From: Bacillus thuringiensis
GTDB lineage: Bacteria; Bacillota; Bacilli; Bacillales; Bacillaceae_G
Length of the DNA stretch: 64,000 nucleotides
NCBI RefSeq assembly: GCF_001182785.1
Contig: NZ_CP012099.1
Coordinates: 2,540,501-2,604,500, forward strand
Reading direction: 5' to 3'
The notes below the pieces were generated by a model that saw only the letters and a program-made list of their open reading frames with translations, did no database searches and had not been told where the DNA came from. Of the stretch, positions 53,869 through 62,752 are shown one piece after another. The translations under genes were made by a program, and so were the position numbers. Numbering within the stretch: the stretch's first letter is position 1; each line of letters begins with the position of its first letter.

Positions 53869-54714
53869 TTGAAATACCACACTAGAAATGTAAATAATCT
53901 GAATAACTTAGCGGATAATACGAAAGCTGCAGCTTTTAAGTGGTATCAGTACTGTATTGACAATGGAATTGAAGTATTAATTTATGAAACAATCCGTACG
54001 GTCGAGCAACAACGTGAATATGTTCGTAAAGGAGCATCACAAACGATGCGATCATATCACTTAGTAGGACAGGCATTAGATTTTGTTCCAATTCAGTCGA
54101 ATGGTACAGAAGATTGGAATGGCTATAATAAAGAACCGTGGGCATCAGCAATTCGTTATGCTAAACAAATTGGTTTTGAATGGGGCGGTGACTGGAAAGG
54201 ATTTGTGGATAGCCCGCATTTGCAATATAACTACAAAGGGTATGGAACGGATACTTTTGGAAAAGGTGCTCAAAACGTAGCAACTCCTCCCATGTCGAAT
54301 GATAGTGTAGGGGTTGCTTATATTAACGGTAGTAATGTAAATTTACGAAAAGGACCCGGTACTGGATATGGCGTTATTCGTCAATTAGGGAAAGGAGAGT
54401 CCTACAAAGTATTTGGACAATCAAATGGCTGGTTAAATCTAGGTGGCGATCAGTGGATTTATAACGATCCATCATACATTCGTTATACGGGAGGAAATGT
54501 ACCAGCAACTTCACAATCATCAAACGATGGTGTAGGTGTAGTTACTATAATAGCGGATGTATTGCGTGTTCGTACCGGCCCAGGAACAAATTACGGCATT
54601 GTGAAAAACGTGTACCAAGGTGAAAAATATCAATCGTTTGGATATAAAGATGGTTGGTATAATGTTGGTGGAAATCAATGGGTTTCTGGTGAATATGTTA
54701 CGTTTGTAAAGTAA
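53869..54714 (+). CDS. M15 peptidase endolysin-like with two SH3 domains
   Basis: 281 residues from a TTG behind AAAGGAGATG. Residues 1-130 are an M15/VanY-type L-Ala-D-Glu or D,D-peptidase with zinc ligands in SYHLVGQALDFVP and DSPHLQYN. Residues about 145-205 and 218-281 are bacterial SH3 wall-binding domains (NVNLRKGPGTGYGVI, VLRVRTGPGTNYGIV). The form matches phage endolysins and CwlK. No signal peptide is visible, so release would need lysis or a holin, and no holin gene is adjacent. Probably a domesticated phage lysin. Confidence 0.88.
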   Translation: MKYHTRNVNNLNNLADNTKAAAFKWYQYCIDNGIEVLIYETIRTVEQQREYVRKGASQTMRSYHLVGQALDFVPIQSNGTEDWNGYNKEPWASAIRYAKQIGFEWGGDWKGFVDSPHLQYNYKGYGTDTFGKGAQNVATPPMSNDSVGVAYINGSNVNLRKGPGTGYGVIRQLGKGESYKVFGQSNGWLNLGGDQWIYNDPSYIRYTGGNVPATSQSSNDGVGVVTIIADVLRVRTGPGTNYGIVKNVYQGEKYQSFGYKDGWYNVGGNQWVSGEYVTFVK

Positions 54715-54722
54715 AAATAAGA

Positions 54723-54750
54723 GCCGTCCTGCTGGGCGGCATTTTATTTT
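54723..54750 (+). terminator. intrinsic terminator
   Basis: GCCGTCC pairs with GGGCGGC, followed by ATTTTATTTT. Confidence 0.75.
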
Positions 54751-54847
54751 AAATATTCATAGGACGAGCATTCATAATATCATTTGTGATACATAGAGTA
54801 TAATTTTTCATTCTAATAATCAGAAAGTAATCAAAATGTAATTAATT

Positions 54848-55309
54848 TCAACTACGCTTTTTATATTTTTTTGATACACTGGCTACGAGGGGGATACCAA
54901 TTAAGGTCGGTAAAAACCAAAACCATATAGGCGGAAGTAAATTTATAATGGGAATATGGATGCCGACATTTACTAAAAGTGCGGTGACTGCACCAATATA
55001 AGAACCTAACATGCCTCTAATGTGGTGATGGAGCCAATTTTTCCAACGTTTTTTTCGTGCAAGGTATCCATAAATTGCAAATGAATAAGAGAAGATTGCT
55101 ACATAAAATAAATATGCGATTTTATCCCAGTTGATAATGGATAATATTATTGCCGTAAGGGTGATGACAACATAGGATGCATGATATATTTCGCCCCATT
55201 CGGTATGTTTTCCTTTCTTTTTTTTGGCAACCATCGCTACAATTCCAGTGATTAAGCATATTGTTCCAAATAGTATGTGTATGGTTAAAAGAATGTTAAA
55301 AATGCTCAT
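54848..55309 (-). CDS. DUF2306-like four-span membrane protein
   Basis: 153 residues with four hydrophobic helices, histidines at membrane edges (TIHILFGTICL, HTEWGEIYHASY, HHHIRGMLGSYIG), a pattern seen in DUF2306 and similar haem-like membrane proteins. A basic linker KKKKGK sits between helices. No known function. GGAGGAATTATT precedes the ATG. It stands alone. Confidence 0.7.
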   Translation of the reverse strand: MSIFNILLTIHILFGTICLITGIVAMVAKKKKGKHTEWGEIYHASYVVITLTAIILSIINWDKIAYLFYVAIFSYSFAIYGYLARKKRWKNWLHHHIRGMLGSYIGAVTALLVNVGIHIPIINLLPPIWFWFLPTLIGIPLVASVSKKYKKRS

Positions 55310-55485
55310 AATAATTCCTCCTTTTTTATTTTTATAGTATTGCAGTATAGGAGAAAAGTTGAAAAATATAGTTAGTTCGGCTTAATATATTGAAATAAAG
55401 GTATTCCTAGAACAAAAACCAATGATTTAAATGTTTTCTCAAATTTAGTGAGATGATTATTATGTTAAATGAAGGAGAGACTTCT

Positions 55486-56016
55486 ATGTTTACATCTATT
55501 ACATATTTACAATCGGGCAATGACAAGCAACAAAAAATATATGATGTTTTGAATAGCCTAAACATAATGGAGGATTTAGCTTTATATAATCCCGTTCTTT
55601 GCGGGACAATCCCCATAAGAATTGATACTCCTCAATCTGACTTAGATATTGTAATGGAAGTATATAACTTTGATGTTTTTGAGCAGGAAATGAGATCTTT
55701 ATATGGTTCTTATGGAGGGTTCAACATAAAAAAGAAAAAAATTAAAGGTACTGAATCGATAAAGGTGAATTTTGAATTCGAAGGTTTTGAATTTGAATTA
55801 TTTGCTCAACCTAAGCCAGTGCGTAATCAAAATGCATATAGACACATGATAGTGGAGCACATGCTATTAATGCAGCATCCGCATATAAGGGAAGAAGTTA
55901 TTCGCTTAAAGGAACAAGGTTTAAAAACAGAACCTGCTTTTGCTCAAGTATTAAATATTGACGGAGATCCTTATGAAAAACTTATTTTATTAGGGCAGGA
56001 AATGAAATTGTGGTAA
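55486..56016 (+). CDS. DUF4269 nucleotidyltransferase-fold protein
   Basis: GAAGGAGAGACTT precedes the ATG at 55486 (176 residues). The N-terminal part contains the nucleotidyltransferase-like pattern LCGTIPIRIDTPQSDLDIVM (SDLD as the metal-binding acids); the C-terminal half, from QNAYRHMIVEHMLL, is helical, matching DUF4269. The reaction is unknown; nucleotide or tRNA-related transfer is possible. Monocistronic with a strong terminator. Confidence 0.82.
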   Translation: MFTSITYLQSGNDKQQKIYDVLNSLNIMEDLALYNPVLCGTIPIRIDTPQSDLDIVMEVYNFDVFEQEMRSLYGSYGGFNIKKKKIKGTESIKVNFEFEGFEFELFAQPKPVRNQNAYRHMIVEHMLLMQHPHIREEVIRLKEQGLKTEPAFAQVLNIDGDPYEKLILLGQEMKLW

Positions 56017-56027
56017 ATAAGATACGT

Positions 56028-56062
56028 AAAAAATCCTCCAAAAACAAAAGAGGATTTTTTTA
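56028..56062. terminator. bidirectional terminator
   Basis: AAAAATCCTC pairs with GAGGATTTTT; it sits at the convergent ends of the DUF4269 and MocR genes and overlaps the latter's stop. Confidence 0.85.
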
Positions 56063-57493
56063 TGCTGTTAACTTACGAATTAATTCACTGAGCAATTTAA
56101 TACCGTTAGTCATTTGTTCTGGTGAAGCATATCCATATGATAAACGAATGTACTGATCTGATTCTTCTTCATAAATACGTCCTGGGTTTAAAAGAATTCC
56201 TTTTGATAAAGCCTCTGAAAATAGTTTTTTCATCGGAATGTTATGTACAACCTTTAGCCATATAAAAAATCCACCACTAGGAATATCCCACGATGCAATA
56301 TCTGCACAATATTTATTTAAAGCTCGTATCATTATTTGTCTTCGCTCTTTCAGGTGCATTCTTACGTTTGCTACATATTCTTCATAAAAACCTTCATTTA
56401 TCCATTCAGCAGCTACTCTTTGAGATAAAGAGCTGGATCCATAGTCTGTTTGCATTTTTATATCTGACAATCTATTAATAACGGGTTCTGGTCCGATTAT
56501 CCATCCAATTCTAAGTCCTGGGCTAAGTGTTTTAGAGAGACTACCAATATATAATACATGTCCATGTTTATCCATCGACTTTAAAGGAGCTGGAGGTGAT
56601 TCGTCAATCCATAACTCTCGGTATATATCATCCTCGATGATAGGCAACTGCTCCTTTTCACATATTTTTAATATTTCTTTTCTTCGCTCTTTGGACATCA
56701 ATATCCCCGTTGGATTTTGAAAACAAGGGATTGAATATAAAATATTATTCTTTTGACTATATTTAATTCGTTTTAATAAGTCGTTAGGTAAAATACCGTG
56801 ATGGTCCATTGATATACCGGATAAATTTATATTTGCTGATTGATAAACATGAAGTGAATATAAGTAAGAAGGTTGTTCAAATAAAACAGTTGATTTTCTA
56901 TGTAATAGACCAATCGATATTAATTGTAATGCTTGGAGTGCACCAGAGACTATTAATATAGAATCCGGTGATGCATGTATTCCAAATGATCTTACATATT
57001 TGCTTATTGCTTCACGTAACGGATAAAAACCTTTTTGTTCTTCGTATCCGAAATAATCTAATTCCTCACTGACGTTTTTTATTATAGATTGCATAGTTTC
57101 GAGCGGGAAAAGATGAGGTGCAAGTTCACCTTTACTAAGATGGATAAGCGTTTTATTTGCTTCTGCTTCATTTATTTCTCGCACCATTAACTTACTTGGC
57201 TTATGAATACCGGCTTTTACATATTCACTCCAATCGGGCGGAGGATTAGTTGCTAATAATGACCATGTATTATTCATTACAATTGTTCCTGCTCCGATTT
57301 GTCCTTGAATTAAACCATCTGCCATAAGTTCATCTAGCGCAGTAATTACAGTACTTCGATTTACATTAAATAATTTTGCTAACTGCCGCTGACTAGGGAT
57401 TTTACTTCCAATTGGCCATTCTCCGTTTTCTATTTTATCTTTCATATAGTCTATTATCTGCCGATATTTGGGCATTTTTTTATCGGTTGTCAT
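56060..57493 (-). CDS. MocR/PdxR-type GntR-aminotransferase regulator
   Basis: 477 residues. An N-terminal GntR winged helix (1-70; GSKIPSQRQLAKLFNVNRST) is joined by a linker to a full class I aminotransferase-fold domain with the PLP lysine in YIGSLSKTLSPGLRIGW and Asp in IIEDDIYREL. MocR proteins use PLP or amino acids as effectors and control adjacent genes. It is divergent from an EamA transporter, with direct repeats GGTTGGTTTTT between them, so it probably regulates that transporter, perhaps in response to an amino acid or vitamin B6. Confidence 0.92.
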   Translation of the reverse strand: MTTDKKMPKYRQIIDYMKDKIENGEWPIGSKIPSQRQLAKLFNVNRSTVITALDELMADGLIQGQIGAGTIVMNNTWSLLATNPPPDWSEYVKAGIHKPSKLMVREINEAEANKTLIHLSKGELAPHLFPLETMQSIIKNVSEELDYFGYEEQKGFYPLREAISKYVRSFGIHASPDSILIVSGALQALQLISIGLLHRKSTVLFEQPSYLYSLHVYQSANINLSGISMDHHGILPNDLLKRIKYSQKNNILYSIPCFQNPTGILMSKERRKEILKICEKEQLPIIEDDIYRELWIDESPPAPLKSMDKHGHVLYIGSLSKTLSPGLRIGWIIGPEPVINRLSDIKMQTDYGSSSLSQRVAAEWINEGFYEEYVANVRMHLKERRQIMIRALNKYCADIASWDIPSGGFFIWLKVVHNIPMKKLFSEALSKGILLNPGRIYEEESDQYIRLSYGYASPEQMTNGIKLLSELIRKLTA

Positions 57494-57530
57494 ATAAAAA
57501 ACTCCTTCGTTAATTTAAAAGATCCAAAGT

Positions 57531-57627
57531 GGTTGGTTTTTCCGATAAATAACTGGTTGAAGACATTGTATCAACTATTAAATATGATGAAAAGAAATAA
57601 TTGGTAATTTAAAAATGGTTGGTTTTT
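57531..57627. promoter_or_regulatory. MocR operator-like direct repeats
   Basis: GGTTGGTTTTT occurs at 57531-57541 and again at 57617-57627, 86 bases apart in the same direction (about eight helical turns). A partial copy CTGGTTG lies between. Same-face direct repeats are typical MocR binding sites. Confidence 0.55.
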
Positions 57628-57644
57628 AGGGAAGGAGAGAAAAT

Positions 57645-58559
57645 ATGCATAATAAAAAATGGGATTTACGCATTATATGTGCTCACGCTTTTACAATTCT
57701 TATATGGGGAACTGCTTTTCCAGCAATTCGTATGGGACTTGAATCTTATACGCCTGAACACCTTACTTTACTACGCTTATTAATCGCCTCATTTATACTT
57801 TTGTTATTTTCATTTATATACAAACTACGACTACCACATTTAAAGGATATCCCAGCAATTTTCATATTTGGTGCTCTAGGATTTACTATTTATCACATCG
57901 CATTAAACTACGGCGAAAAAACAGTAAATGCTGGATCTGCAAGTTTAATCATTTCAGTCACTCCAATAGTAACGGCAATTCTTGCTTCTGTTTTTTTGAA
58001 TGAAAAAATGAAATTAAATGGCTGGATCGGTGGTGTAATGAGTTTTGCAGGAATTGCCTTAATTTCATTTAGCCAAGGCGACGCTATTCAATTGAATAGC
58101 GGGGGATTATTTATATTATTAGCGGCGATTTCAGAAAGTCTATTTTTCGTTTTTCAAACATCTTACTTAAAAAAATACGGCTTCTTACCATTTACCATAT
58201 ATACAATTTTGTCTAGTACTGTATGTATGCTTATTTTCTTACCCGGAGTTTATCAAAAAATACTAGCAGCTCCTCTTGAAGTTAACTTGAGCGTTATATA
58301 TTTAGGTGTCTTTCCAACAGTACTCCCGTATATTGCATTGGCCTATATTATATCTCGTGCTGGTGCTTCTGAAGCAACAAGTTCTCTATATTTAACACCA
58401 ATAACTGCGTGTTTCATTGCTTGGATATGGTTAGGAGAAGTGCCAACTTTAGTTTCGATAATTGGCGGAGGAATTACTATACTTGGAATTGTGATTGCTC
58501 ATATACCAATATTAAGAAAAGAAAAACATAGGAATTTAGCAAATAATCAATCCGTATAA
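57645..58559 (+). CDS. EamA/DMT-family transporter
   Basis: 304 residues with ten spans in two EamA repeats (first IWGTAFPAIRMGL; second ILLAAISESLFFVFQTSYLK). Drug/metabolite transporters export amino acids, vitamins or metabolites. AGGGAAGGAGAG precedes the ATG. The gene is divergently paired with a MocR regulator, suggesting export or import of a metabolite linked to amino-acid/PLP metabolism. Confidence 0.9.
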   Translation: MHNKKWDLRIICAHAFTILIWGTAFPAIRMGLESYTPEHLTLLRLLIASFILLLFSFIYKLRLPHLKDIPAIFIFGALGFTIYHIALNYGEKTVNAGSASLIISVTPIVTAILASVFLNEKMKLNGWIGGVMSFAGIALISFSQGDAIQLNSGGLFILLAAISESLFFVFQTSYLKKYGFLPFTIYTILSSTVCMLIFLPGVYQKILAAPLEVNLSVIYLGVFPTVLPYIALAYIISRAGASEATSSLYLTPITACFIAWIWLGEVPTLVSIIGGGITILGIVIAHIPILRKEKHRNLANNQSV

Positions 58560-58697
58560 TGTAATTCAATAATGATTTTATGATACTTTTTTATATAGTT
58601 TCTTTCTTATGTTGATAAATATAATATTTTGTATTTCAGTTAAATATTGTATGTTACATTTTATGTAGTAAGCATTTTAAAAGGAGCTGACAACATA

Positions 58698-60059
58698 ATG
58701 AATGGAAAAAGAAAAATTTTCACATGTATTTCTATTGTAGGAATCGGACTAGCTAGTTTTTCTAATTCTAGTTTCGCAGCAAGTGTAACGGACAATTCAA
58801 TACAAAATTCTATTCCCGTAGTTAATCAACAAGTAGCTGCTGCAAAGGAAATGAAACCATTTCCCCAGCAAGTTAATTATGCAGGTGTTATAAAACCGAA
58901 TCATGTTACACAGGAAAGTTTAAATGCTTCTGTAAGAAGTTACTACGATAATTGGAAAAAGAAATATTTGAAAAATGATTTATCTTCTTTACCTGGTGGT
59001 TATTACGTAAAAGGAGAGATTACAGGTGATGCGGATGGGTTTAAGCCACTTGGAACTTCAGAAGGTCAAGGGTATGGGATGATAATTACAGTATTAATGG
59101 CTGGTTATGATTCGAATGCTCAAAAAATCTATGACGGTTTATTTAAAACAGCAAGAACTTTTAAAAGCTCTCAAAATCCTAATTTAATGGGATGGGTTGT
59201 CGCAGATAGTAAAAAAGCACAAGGTCATTTTGATTCTGCTACTGATGGAGATTTAGATATTGCGTATTCTCTTCTTCTTGCTCATAAGCAGTGGGGATCT
59301 AATGGAACAGTTAATTATTTGAAAGAAGCACAAGACATGATTACAAAAGGTATTAAAGCTAGTAATGTTACAAATAATAACCGACTAAATTTAGGAGATT
59401 GGGATTCTAAAAGTTCACTTGATACGAGACCATCTGATTGGATGATGTCACATCTTAGAGCTTTTTATGAATTTACAGGTGATAAAACTTGGCTTACTGT
59501 TATTAATAATTTGTACGATGTTTATACGCAATTTAGTAATAAGTACTCTCCAAATACAGGGCTTATTTCAGATTTTGTTGTAAAAAACCCACCACAACCC
59601 GCACCTAAGGATTTCTTAGATGAGTCAGAATATACAAATGCATATTATTACAATGCTAGTCGGGTACCATTGAGAATTGTAATGGACTATGCGATGTACG
59701 GCGAGAAAAGAAGTAAAGTCATTTCTGATAAAGTCTCTTCATGGATTCAAAATAAAACGAATGGAAATCCTTCAAAAATTGTGGATGGTTATCAATTAAA
59801 CGGATCAAATATTGGTAGTTATCCAACTGCTGTATTTGTTTCACCGTTTATTGCTGCAAGTATAACGAGTAGCAATAATCAAAAGTGGGTAAATAGCGGT
59901 TGGGATTGGATGAAGAATAAGAGAGAAAGCTATTTTAGTGATAGTTATAATTTATTAACTATGTTATTTATTACAGGAAATTGGTGGAAACCTGTACCTG
60001 ATGATAAAAAAATACAAAATCAAATAAATGATGCAATTTATGAAGGAAACGATAATTAA
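58698..60059 (+). CDS. GH8 chitosanase, secreted
   Basis: AAAAGGAGCTGAC precedes the ATG at 58698 and gives 453 residues, the length of known B. cereus chitosanase precursors. A Sec signal peptide ends near SSFAAS (residue 28). GH8 catalytic residues fall at the numbering known for the Bacillus K17 enzyme: Glu122 in TSEGQGYGM (acid), Asp183 in ATDGDLDIAY, and Glu309 in LDESEYTNAY (base). It hydrolyses beta-1,4 bonds in chitosan outside the cell. Beta-glucanase side activity is common. The terminator follows at 60085. Confidence 0.95.
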   Translation: MNGKRKIFTCISIVGIGLASFSNSSFAASVTDNSIQNSIPVVNQQVAAAKEMKPFPQQVNYAGVIKPNHVTQESLNASVRSYYDNWKKKYLKNDLSSLPGGYYVKGEITGDADGFKPLGTSEGQGYGMIITVLMAGYDSNAQKIYDGLFKTARTFKSSQNPNLMGWVVADSKKAQGHFDSATDGDLDIAYSLLLAHKQWGSNGTVNYLKEAQDMITKGIKASNVTNNNRLNLGDWDSKSSLDTRPSDWMMSHLRAFYEFTGDKTWLTVINNLYDVYTQFSNKYSPNTGLISDFVVKNPPQPAPKDFLDESEYTNAYYYNASRVPLRIVMDYAMYGEKRSKVISDKVSSWIQNKTNGNPSKIVDGYQLNGSNIGSYPTAVFVSPFIAASITSSNNQKWVNSGWDWMKNKRESYFSDSYNLLTMLFITGNWWKPVPDDKKIQNQINDAIYEGNDN

Positions 60060-60084
60060 TTAAATTTGAGAATGGTTACTTAAG

Positions 60085-60116
60085 AAAGGAATTAGCATAC
60101 GCTAGTTCCTTTTTAA
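60085..60116 (+). terminator. intrinsic terminator
   Basis: AAAGGAATTAGC pairs with GCTAGTTCCTTT and T follows. Confidence 0.9.
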
Positions 60117-60221
60117 TGTTTTGTAAAACATTATCCATTCTAAAATTCGCATAGATCTACTTGCTTTTTTCATATACATAGTTATTGATGACTCTATGTT
60201 TTTATGAAGGGAGAGTATTTC

Positions 60222-61145
60222 TTGGAAAAAGTATTATTTTTCGGAGACCCAGGTATTGATGACTCATTTGCCATTATGTATGGTTTACTGCATCCCGAAA
60301 TTGAAATTGTAGGTATTGTAACTGGATACGGAAATGTTGAGCATATACATGCTGCACATAATGCAGCGTATATTTTACAGTTAGCAAATAGACAAGACAT
60401 TCCTGTCATTAGTGGTGCAACAAAACCACTTACAGAAGAAATTACTACGTACTACCCTGAAATTCACGGGGCAGAAGGATTAGGGCCCATCCATGTTCCA
60501 GAAAGCGTATTATCTATTCCAATATACAATTTTGGTAGTATCGCTGCGATTCTTGTAAAGTACGGAAAAGATTTAACGATTGTCGATGTAGGAAGATCTA
60601 CCTCGTTAGCAATTGCTTTTAATTTATGGAGTGACTTAATGCTGAATGTAAAAGGAATCTATTTCATGGGTGGCGTCTTTTTAGAAGTAGGAAATGTAAC
60701 ACCATTAGCGGAGGCAAACGTGTATGGAGATCCTATAGCAAGTAAAATTGTTTTCCATCAAGCAAAGAATTTATTAATATTCCCTTTAAATGTAACAAAC
60801 AAAGCTGTGTTAACACCAAATGTATTTAACTATATTCAAGCTAATACAAAGAATCCATTTCATATGATAATGAAACCAATGTATGATTACTATCTATCCG
60901 CATACCAAAAGCTTAATCCATCTATCGAAGGACCTTTGCTACATGATGTGGTTGCAATAAGTGGATTAGTAAATCCAAGTTTTTTTGAATTTGTGCATCG
61001 TACAGTAAATGTAGATACATACGGAGATACGAAAGGGCAAACATTTGCTGATTTTCGCCCTAGCTCTATATCTGATGGAGCACATATAGCACTAGAAATA
61101 GATGAACAAAAATTCATTCAAGATTTTATAAAAATCATGTTATAA
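60222..61145 (+). CDS. nucleoside hydrolase (IUNH family)
   Basis: The TTG at 60222 sits 6 bases after GGGAGAG (307 residues); the upstream ATG at 60204 overlaps that site. The calcium-binding start FFGDPGIDDSFAI and later metal and substrate residues (TGYGNVEH, then LLHDVVAI) match inosine-uridine preferring nucleoside hydrolases. It cleaves ribonucleosides to base and ribose in the cytosol for salvage. The DPGID form, in place of the usual DTD, is typical of the Bacillus subgroup. Confidence 0.88.
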   Translation: MEKVLFFGDPGIDDSFAIMYGLLHPEIEIVGIVTGYGNVEHIHAAHNAAYILQLANRQDIPVISGATKPLTEEITTYYPEIHGAEGLGPIHVPESVLSIPIYNFGSIAAILVKYGKDLTIVDVGRSTSLAIAFNLWSDLMLNVKGIYFMGGVFLEVGNVTPLAEANVYGDPIASKIVFHQAKNLLIFPLNVTNKAVLTPNVFNYIQANTKNPFHMIMKPMYDYYLSAYQKLNPSIEGPLLHDVVAISGLVNPSFFEFVHRTVNVDTYGDTKGQTFADFRPSSISDGAHIALEIDEQKFIQDFIKIML

Positions 61146-61221
61146 GTTGCTGTCGAAAAAGGGAATTATTTCACTACGTTGAATATAAACATACATCCTC
61201 TATATAAGGGAGCTTACAATA

Positions 61222-61680
61222 TTGAATGTACAGTTAAAGGTTGTTACGAGAGAAAATTGGGAAGAGGCATTAAAGTTACAAGTTAAAGAAGATCAAAGAA
61301 AATTTGTCCCCGCTGTAGCAGTTTCACTTGCTAAAGTATATATAAAACCAGATGGTGACAATGTAGAGTACATACCATTTGCTATATACGATGGTGAGCT
61401 TATGGTTGGTTTTGTTATGCATGCTGTTGTAATAGAGACATCGGATATGTATTGGATTAACGGATTTATTATTGATCAATCGCAGCAAGGTAATGGTTAT
61501 GGAAAAGCAGCATTACAAGAAAGTATTAATATAATAAAAAATACTTTTAAATCGTGTAAAGAAATAAGATTAACCGTACATAAAGATAATCTCTCTGCAA
61601 AGAAATTATATGAACGATATGGTTTCATATCATTAGGACAGGAGTATGATGGTGAGCAAGTGTATCGTTTATTTGTTTAA
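61222..61680 (+). CDS. GNAT acetyltransferase, BltD/spermine N-acetyltransferase-like
   Basis: 152 residues from a TTG behind AAGGGAGC. A single GNAT domain with EEALKLQVKEDQRKFV near the start, the acetyl-CoA loop QSQQGNGYGKAALQ and the terminal AKKLYERYGFISLG. The pattern resembles BltD/PaiA enzymes, which acetylate polyamines such as spermine. The substrate is inferred from similarity only. It is followed by a Nudix gene 64 bases on. Confidence 0.82.
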   Translation: MNVQLKVVTRENWEEALKLQVKEDQRKFVPAVAVSLAKVYIKPDGDNVEYIPFAIYDGELMVGFVMHAVVIETSDMYWINGFIIDQSQQGNGYGKAALQESINIIKNTFKSCKEIRLTVHKDNLSAKKLYERYGFISLGQEYDGEQVYRLFV

Positions 61681-61744
61681 CTATTATGAAGTAAAGGCGT
61701 GAAATTTGAACAAGTATAGATTGAATGACTAGGAGGAATATCAA

Positions 61745-62191
61745 TTGAAAAGTAAATTCCATTATATTGTACGAGCAGTCATGATAAAGGATGAAAAATT
61801 ATTAGTTGCTGAATATATCGGCCATCATTATTTTTTACCTGGTGGCCATGTTGAAATTGGAGAATCAGCAGAGAATGCATTAAAAAGAGAATTAAGAGAA
61901 GAACTTGGAGCAAACTGCAGTATAAAACGATTTTTAGGAGTTATAGAACATCAATGGCAAGATAAAGAAGTGCTTCATCATGAAATTAATCACATTTTTG
62001 AAGTAGAGTCACAAGATTTACATACGGACTTAACACCGAAATCTAGCGAGTCTCATTTAGCATTTCACTGGATAGATTATAATAAAGAAGCCTTAAATCA
62101 TTATGAAATCATGCCAATGCCTTTAGTAAAGGAATTACTAGAAAGAAAGTTAAATGATGAACTACTAAATTGTTGGATTAGTAATTTTTAA
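61745..62191 (+). CDS. Nudix hydrolase
   Basis: 148 residues from a TTG behind TAGGAGGAATA. The Nudix box GGHVEIGESAENALKRELRE is complete through EELG. It acts on an unknown nucleotide derivative. It differs from the Nudix protein at 28.6 kb and is not a recent copy. The preceding acetyltransferase may be in the same transcript. Confidence 0.9.
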   Translation: MKSKFHYIVRAVMIKDEKLLVAEYIGHHYFLPGGHVEIGESAENALKRELREELGANCSIKRFLGVIEHQWQDKEVLHHEINHIFEVESQDLHTDLTPKSSESHLAFHWIDYNKEALNHYEIMPMPLVKELLERKLNDELLNCWISNF

Positions 62192-62390
62192 ATTACTTTA
62201 TTTATAGTAAATACGTCCATCGAATGAATATAAAGAAAATAGGCTGAAAAACAAGGTACATCACCTAGTGTAAGTTCATATTTTGTTGATGTACGCATTT
62301 AGTCTATAGTCTTGTTTCTACTTTGTTTAAAAGAATTTATTAACTTTAATATTTGGACGGAATTTACATTTATAAATGGAGGGTTTCATA

Positions 62391-62651
62391 ATGAATCAGT
62401 TTCAACATGAACTACAAACATTAAACCTTAATGATTATCAAACTGGTAATGTTGTGTATTGGGATCAACAACAAAGTCAATATCCATACTACTACATTCA
62501 AGACGATGCACGTCGTTGCGGCGGATGCGGAGGGTGTGGTGGACGCTGTGGCGGTTGTGGTGGTGGTAGATGTGGCGGTTGTGGTGGACGTTGCGTAGGT
62601 TGCGCTGGCTGTTTTGGTTGCTTTAATTGCTGGAACTGGTGGGTTATTTAA
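62391..62651 (+). CDS. heterocycloanthracin/sonorensin-family bacteriocin precursor
   Basis: GGAGGG lies 8 bases before the ATG at 62391, giving 86 residues. Leader (about 1-45): MNQFQHELQTLNLNDYQTGN and a Tyr/Gln-rich stretch. Core (about 47-86): twelve cysteines in Cys-Gly-Gly repeats (RRCGGCGGCGGRCGGCGGG and onward), ending CFNCWNWWVI. This is the TOMM precursor family whose cysteines are cyclised to thiazoles by a cyclodehydratase encoded elsewhere. No modification, export or immunity gene is visible in this window. Confidence 0.93.
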   Translation: MNQFQHELQTLNLNDYQTGNVVYWDQQQSQYPYYYIQDDARRCGGCGGCGGRCGGCGGGRCGGCGGRCVGCAGCFGCFNCWNWWVI

Positions 62652-62678
62652 GTATAGAAAATCCAAGTTGTTTTATAT

Positions 62679-62719
62679 GAAAGAAAGGTGTAAATACTGT
62701 TTATACTTTTCTTTCATTT
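62679..62719 (+). terminator. intrinsic terminator of bacteriocin gene
   Basis: GAAAGAAAGGTGTAAA pairs with TTTATACTTTTCTTTC, loop TACTG, with trailing T. Confidence 0.8.
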
Positions 62720-62752
62720 TGTAATTTTGTATTAGTGTTAAGGGGGATTTAT

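Noticed and set aside
62421..62666. Minus-strand Thr/Ala-rich frame opposite the bacteriocin
   Set aside because: Antisense of the Cys-Gly-Gly codons; no initiation signals.
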